A DNA stretch of 10,850 bases from Chitinophagaceae bacterium (GTDB taxonomy: Bacteria > Bacteroidota > Bacteroidia > Chitinophagales > Chitinophagaceae). Positions 7,373-10,850 of the stretch are shown one piece after another. The stretch lies in contig JAJTCI010000048.1 in NCBI GenBank assembly GCA_021323155.1, positions 1 through 10,850 on the forward strand, given 5' to 3'. Within the stretch, counting starts at the first letter, position 1, and every line of letters starts with the position of its first letter. The position numbers and the translations under genes were made by a program. Under the pieces are notes generated by a model. The model was not told where the DNA came from and searched no databases. It saw only the letters and a program-made list of their open reading frames with translations.

Positions 7373-7432
7373 GGTTTCACGCAAAGTACCGGAAGGGAGC
7401 AAAGGCGCAAAGTTTGACTTTTGATTTTTCAC
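7373..7432 (+). repeat. CGCAAAG intergenic repeat, copy 2
   Basis: The copy reads GGTTTCACGCAAAGTACC, then GGAAGGGAGCAAAGG, CGCAAAGTTTG, and ends in TTTTTCACG. It is the closest match to copy 1 and begins 26 nt after the hairpin of copy B; copy 1 stands 13 nt after its own hairpin. Its right end contributes to the putative promoter of the RDD gene. Confidence 0.8.
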
Positions 7433-7450
7433 GTCGCTGTATTTTCTTTG
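7420..7450 (+). promoter_or_regulatory. Putative promoter of the RDD-family gene
   Basis: TTTG (7420-7423) is followed after 19 nt by TTTCTTTG (7443-7450), one base off the TAnnTTTG consensus. The start of transcription would be near 7457, 17 nt before the ATG. The -33 element lies inside CGCAAAG repeat copy 2. Confidence 0.35.
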
Positions 7451-7473
7451 ATTTGCATTATCAATCTATAGCC

Positions 7474-8355
7474 ATGGAGCTAGCGCCCGCTCAAAATGTA
7501 AATGCCGGTACACGCATCGGTTCGATGGTATTGGACCATATTTTCATGACTCTTATTGTAGTCTTGTTTATGGTCCCTATGATGATCATCGGGATCTTCG
7601 GAACCATGCAGGAAGCATTTACGGTCAGCCACGAACAGAACGACGTCCCCGTATTCGGTGGTTCGGGATTCTATATTTTCCTGTTTGGATTCTCCCTGTA
7701 CTTCTGCAAGGACGGGTTGCGTGGAAGGAGCCTGGCAAAGCGAATACTAAAATTACAGGTGGTGAATAACAGGAGCGGGTTACCCGCGTCACCGTGGCGC
7801 TGCCTGGTGAGAAACCTGTTCTGTATCATCTGGCCGGTAGAGGCAATCGTTACGCTGGTGAACCCGGCAAGAAGACTGGGGGACCGCGTAGCGGGCACAC
7901 GCGTGGCCAGTTACGATTCATTGACTGCTCCTAAGCCACCGGTGAATTGGCTGCAATTCTTCTTGTCGTTAATTGTTATATTCCTCTTGCTGGTCACGGT
8001 GACATTGGCATTGCCTTCTTTTAAGATGGACCAGGTAAAATACGTGGAGTCTTCCTACAATGAAGGAGAAAGCCGGCAATTGGAGAACAAGCTTTCGGGC
8101 AGCCTGGCACAGTTCCTCGACGTAAGCGTGAAGGTGTTTGATAAAGTGGAAAAAGGTAAAGTGAAGTACGTATCCGTGATTTGTCATTTGCGTGAGAACT
8201 ATCTTACCGATCCCGAAGAGTCTTCAGAACTGCAGGAACTCATAAAGGACGAGGTGTATGCCGCCTACCGCCGGGAAGATATTACGGGAATAGTCAAAAT
8301 GGTTTACGAGGGCAGGCGGAATTTCCAGATGCGTACGTTCTATATTGGTAGATGA
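7474..8355 (+). CDS. RDD-family membrane protein with soluble C-terminal domain
   Basis: The product has 293 residues. The N-terminal part shows the RDD pattern: Arg14 and Asp21 in TRIGSMVLDHI at the first helix, then GLRGRSLAKRILKLQVV (81-97), and RRLGDRVAGTRV (133-144). Hydrophobic segments lie at about 19-43, 62-79, 111-129 and 158-181. After the fourth helix comes a tail of about 110 residues (183-293) that is soluble, with an amphipathic Ser/Leu-rich helix and beta-like stretches (KVKYVSVICHLR, GIVKMVYEGRRNF). RDD proteins are poorly understood; some are linked to ion transport, and no role can be fixed here. The tail is not part of the minimal family and I do not recognise it. ATG 7474 was chosen over a TTG at 7414 because the RDD domain normally begins soon after the start. 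The gene converges with the minus-strand immunity-like gene. Confidence 0.85.
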   Translation: MELAPAQNVNAGTRIGSMVLDHIFMTLIVVLFMVPMMIIGIFGTMQEAFTVSHEQNDVPVFGGSGFYIFLFGFSLYFCKDGLRGRSLAKRILKLQVVNNRSGLPASPWRCLVRNLFCIIWPVEAIVTLVNPARRLGDRVAGTRVASYDSLTAPKPPVNWLQFFLSLIVIFLLLVTVTLALPSFKMDQVKYVESSYNEGESRQLENKLSGSLAQFLDVSVKVFDKVEKGKVKYVSVICHLRENYLTDPEESSELQELIKDEVYAAYRREDITGIVKMVYEGRRNFQMRTFYIGR

Positions 8356-8376
8356 GGAGCGTCGGTTTCTAAAAAA

Positions 8377-8447
8377 GGATTTCACGCAAAGTAGCAGAAG
8401 AGAGCGAAGGCCGCAAAGCCTGGCTTTTTTTCATTAACTTTTCACAT
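8377..8447 (+). repeat. CGCAAAG intergenic repeat, copy 3
   Basis: The copy reads GGATTTCACGCAAAGTAGC, then AGAAGAGAGCGAAGG, CCGCAAAG, and ends CTTTTCAC. It is more diverged than copies 1 and 2 and lacks the large hairpin upstream. It fills most of the gap between two converging genes and ends two bases before the stop codon of the minus-strand gene. Confidence 0.7.
8415..8431 (+). terminator. Weak terminator after the RDD-family gene
   Basis: AAAGC (8415-8419) and GCTTT (8423-8427) form a short stem with a CTG loop, followed by a run of T to 8431. The stem is only five base pairs, within CGCAAAG repeat copy 3, so this is tentative. Confidence 0.4.
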
Positions 8448-8449
8448 CC

Positions 8450-10198
8450 TCACACCTCCACATACTCCCCCGTCTCATGCAGGAACTCGAACAAGCGGTT
8501 CTGCAAACGGAAGTCGTCGTCCCTTTCGAGTAACAGGTTGATCGTATCGCCGCCACCATTCTCAGCGATCGCGACTGATTTGTATGTTTCCGGGTAACGT
8601 GCCGCGTATTCATCCTGACGGTAGAACCTGGAGATGGGCAGTAATTCATAGCCCTCCAGGTCAAGCGCCTTGCGCAGGTAATTGTTCTTGAATATCCGGG
8701 GAAAGACCACGTTCAGTTCTATCTCTTTCTTCCTGAACTTATCGTCTTCCAGCATGCCTTCCGTTACTACAGGTTCTTCCCGCTCCAGCCTTTCCGCTTT
8801 CGCGTAATAATATTTATCCTCCTGCGATTCGGTATAGCTTAATTGGGACGTGCGTTTGGAATTGATCTCCTGTTGTGCCTTGGCGTCGTACAATTCCTGT
8901 TTGATGCGAATGTTCAATAACTGCGCTGAGCTGAACTTCATTTGCCCCGGGAAGTATTTCTCCAGCGCGTCCTTCACATACTGGTTCACGATGATACTCC
9001 CCTGCGCGGAGTAAGAATACATATCGGCGTCCGTGGTAAGGCAAAAGCATTTGGGATAGATCGTAACGCCCATGTAGAGGTCAGGATATTTCTTCTCGAT
9101 TGCGGTGCCCGCGGCTTCGAACTGGTTGTAACTGGAGATTTTCTGTTTAACCACGCCGTAGCCCCGCTTCGTGAATTCCCTGAACCGGTAGTCGTATTCC
9201 TGGTTGGAAAAATCGAGGTCTTTCACCAACGTGTCGTACTCAACCTGCAGGATGAAATATTTCGTGGAAGTCTTTAGTTTCTTTAACCGGAGCGTTACGG
9301 GGTGATAGACGTGCGGCGGCAATTTGAACTGTTCCAGTATGGAACGCACATTTTCACTGACCAGTAACGTGGGGTAGTAAGAGAACGAACTGAACCGGGG
9401 GACCTCGTAAAGGCGGTCCGGCCCTTCCTGCAGCGAGCCGTTCTCCAGTACCAGGGATTCGTTGATGGTGAGTAGTCCACGTCCTTCCTGGAAATCACCG
9501 AACGGGTTATGGTCACTCACTTCCAGTTCGGGTGTGAGGCCGTGGATGTCGAGCTTGATGGGTTCGAGGTAGTAATAGCGTTGCGCGTAGTTGAATTTAT
9601 CTTTAAAGATTTGTTCAAGCGTTTTGTTCTCTATGATAGGCAGCACCACTTTCTGGTAGATGACTAACTGGTTGTTGTGGATCGTCTCACCGTTGAAAAC
9701 CTTGTCGAAGTCTTTGTCCGAATATTCTTTGATGGTCTGGCTGTCGTAGTCGTTCGCGGGTACCGTTTTAATATCGTACTTCTCCTGCAGTTCCTTTGTC
9801 AGCAGCGGGTGATCCTCTGCCACGAATAGTTTTTTGGCGTATTTCACGATGAACTCTTCCGTGATGGGCAGGCTGCGGTTCCTGGCCAGGTAGTACCAGT
9901 CCAGTCTTTTTTTGAAGCGTTCTATCTTCTCCGTCGTCCATTTGATCGATTCATTCCAGGCCAGTTCAGACCAGCTGAAGCGGTTTTCATAAGCTGCGAG
10001 GAATTCGATGTCCCAGTCGAGCGTTTTGTTCTTGCTGATAGAGATCCAGTCCAGCTCGTATTCGAATTGGCGGATAAAGTCTTTGTCCAGGGGGTGGAAT
10101 TCACAGGTATGCGAGAGGAAGATATCCCAGTAGAATTCCAGGAAGATGTCCTGCTGGCTGGGTTTGTTGGTGTTGCCGGAGAAGAGGTTTTTGAACAT
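8450..10198 (-). CDS. Putative poly-immunity protein: Trp/Asn repeats, two Imm11-like segments, SUKH-like C terminus
   Basis: This is a 582-residue soluble protein without signal peptide or membrane helix. Residues 36-125 are repeats with an exact 25-residue period (36-60, 61-85, 86-110, partial 111-125), each following [PDK]-x-x-x-[EK]-[FI] ... [FY]-x-x-x-[LF]-[DS]-W-x-x-[IL]-[SA]-x-N-x-[ST]-[LI]. Two later segments resemble each other and the DUF1629/Imm11 immunity pattern: TLLVSENVRSILEQFKLP (277-294) and SIIVNQYVKDALEKYFPG (401-418), each preceded by aromatic-rich strands. A charged stretch (435-495) follows. The end (about 515-582) looks like the second half of a SUKH (SMI1/KNR4) domain, with AENGGGDTINLL (545-556) and FLHETGEYVEV. 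Such fusions are known as poly-immunity proteins, which neutralise polymorphic toxins. ATG 10198 was chosen over a TTG eight codons upstream. The family calls come from visible motifs only. Confidence 0.65.
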   Translation of the reverse strand: MFKNLFSGNTNKPSQQDIFLEFYWDIFLSHTCEFHPLDKDFIRQFEYELDWISISKNKTLDWDIEFLAAYENRFSWSELAWNESIKWTTEKIERFKKRLDWYYLARNRSLPITEEFIVKYAKKLFVAEDHPLLTKELQEKYDIKTVPANDYDSQTIKEYSDKDFDKVFNGETIHNNQLVIYQKVVLPIIENKTLEQIFKDKFNYAQRYYYLEPIKLDIHGLTPELEVSDHNPFGDFQEGRGLLTINESLVLENGSLQEGPDRLYEVPRFSSFSYYPTLLVSENVRSILEQFKLPPHVYHPVTLRLKKLKTSTKYFILQVEYDTLVKDLDFSNQEYDYRFREFTKRGYGVVKQKISSYNQFEAAGTAIEKKYPDLYMGVTIYPKCFCLTTDADMYSYSAQGSIIVNQYVKDALEKYFPGQMKFSSAQLLNIRIKQELYDAKAQQEINSKRTSQLSYTESQEDKYYYAKAERLEREEPVVTEGMLEDDKFRKKEIELNVVFPRIFKNNYLRKALDLEGYELLPISRFYRQDEYAARYPETYKSVAIAENGGGDTINLLLERDDDFRLQNRLFEFLHETGEYVEV

Positions 10199-10261
10199 TG
10201 CGTTAACTGGTAAAGCTTTCAATGGTTTTATTCGAAGTACTTTTCTGCCAATCGTACTCAG

Positions 10262-10850
10262 TCAATCTAGCGGGTGTAGAATGAAGTCCTTAATTTTTGA
10301 GTTTACGTTTTCTCCCGTTGCAGAAAATGCAATACTTCCATTATTCTTAAAATGAACAGTATATTCAACCCAGTCCGGGTCCTTTGCTTCGTCGAATTCA
10401 AGCATCGCCTTCATTTTGCGTTCGCAATTTACTCCTGGTATAGACCGCTGGTGTTGAATATAGATAGATTTTTTATTTGGGAGAAGGATTTTCGTGTTGC
10501 CATCATGAACTGTAAGTACATCCATAAATTCTGTTGAGTTCGTCTCGCGCATCCTGTACTTACGTTTGTAAAGGTGCAGGTAGATCGCCCATTCCCGTAG
10601 TGTCCTTGAAGCTGGCACCGCGCCGCTGGCTTTTGCAAACAGCTTTTGATTCATTACCGGAATAGGACCGCTGTTAACAACCAGTTGCCTGGACCTCAAG
10701 TCCAGGTCAAAGTCTACGTATTGGCCAAGGCTGCCTGCCAGGGTCCGGCAGTTAAGCAAACTATCACCGGATAATTTAATATCACCCGGTAAAAATTCAT
10801 AGGTGAAAACAATTTCCCCGGGAATGGTTAATACGCCCCGGGTTGGCTCG
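10262..10850 (-). CDS. Unrecognised beta-rich protein, C-terminal part (5' end beyond the window)
   Basis: The frame is open from the right edge to a TGA at 10264-10262 and gives about 196 residues. The first in-frame start-like codon (TTG 10759) lies inside a conserved-looking stretch, so the true start is outside the window. The sequence alternates polar and hydrophobic residues (GVLTIPGEIVFTYEFLPGDI, QYVDFDLDLRSRQLVV, VEYTVHFKNNGSIAFSATG), suggesting a beta-sandwich. It ends NSKIKDFILHPLD, a style common at the ends of beta-sandwich modules. I cannot assign a family. The stop is 63 nt from the start of the poly-immunity candidate, in the same direction, so the two may share a transcript. 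It could be the C-terminal part of a large surface or toxin-delivery protein, but nothing here proves that. Confidence 0.7.
   Translation of the reverse strand, partial: EPTRGVLTIPGEIVFTYEFLPGDIKLSGDSLLNCRTLAGSLGQYVDFDLDLRSRQLVVNSGPIPVMNQKLFAKASGAVPASRTLREWAIYLHLYKRKYRMRETNSTEFMDVLTVHDGNTKILLPNKKSIYIQHQRSIPGVNCERKMKAMLEFDEAKDPDWVEYTVHFKNNGSIAFSATGENVNSKIKDFILHPLD

Noticed and set aside
8942..9277. Plus-strand frame of 111 codons within the immunity-like gene
   Set aside because: It is antisense to the duplicated segments of the minus-strand protein and has no recognisable features of its own.

Overview
The window looks like chromosomal DNA of a member of the Bacteroidota, probably a Chitinophagaceae-type organism of moderate GC content. 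This rests on the kinds of proteins encoded: a LytS/LytTR two-component pair, a WG-repeat exported protein, a secreted M28 peptidase with a lipoprotein-like leader, and a large putative multi-domain immunity protein. Supporting signs are promoter-like motifs of the Bacteroidota form (TTTG / TAnnTTTG) and the lack of strong Shine-Dalgarno sites. The genus is inferred from style, not proven.

Layout. 1-215 (minus) is the start of a small LiaI/LiaF-like membrane protein cut by the window edge. 414-1307 (plus) is an unrecognised four-helix membrane protein, followed by a hairpin terminator. 1427-3639 (plus) is a tight two-gene operon: a multi-spanning LytS/YehU-type histidine kinase and its LytTR response regulator. 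After it come a degenerate ATAATGTG tandem tract and a terminator. 3755-5041 (plus) is an exported M28 zinc peptidase, 5280-7268 (plus) an exported WG-repeat protein, and 7474-8355 (plus) an RDD-family membrane protein with a soluble tail. Each of these last three genes is followed by one copy of an intergenic CGCAAAG repeat. The first two copies are preceded by nearly identical terminator hairpins, so the WG-repeat gene sits between two direct repeats of about 100 bp.

From 8450 to the right edge the coding strand is minus. An unidentified beta-rich protein (10262-10850, 5' end missing) lies 63 nt upstream of a 582-residue protein (8450-10198). The latter combines 25-residue Trp/Asn repeats, two related Imm11(DUF1629)-like segments and a SUKH(SMI1/KNR4)-like C terminus. 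This is the architecture expected of a poly-immunity protein of polymorphic toxin systems. It is the most interesting gene here, although no recognisable toxin lies inside the window.

The five plus-strand transcription units appear mostly independent, since terminators or repeats separate them. The kinase and regulator clearly work together. The minus-strand pair at the right may be co-transcribed. No tRNA, rRNA, CRISPR array, transposase or origin was seen. No stretch over 300 bases lacks a gene.
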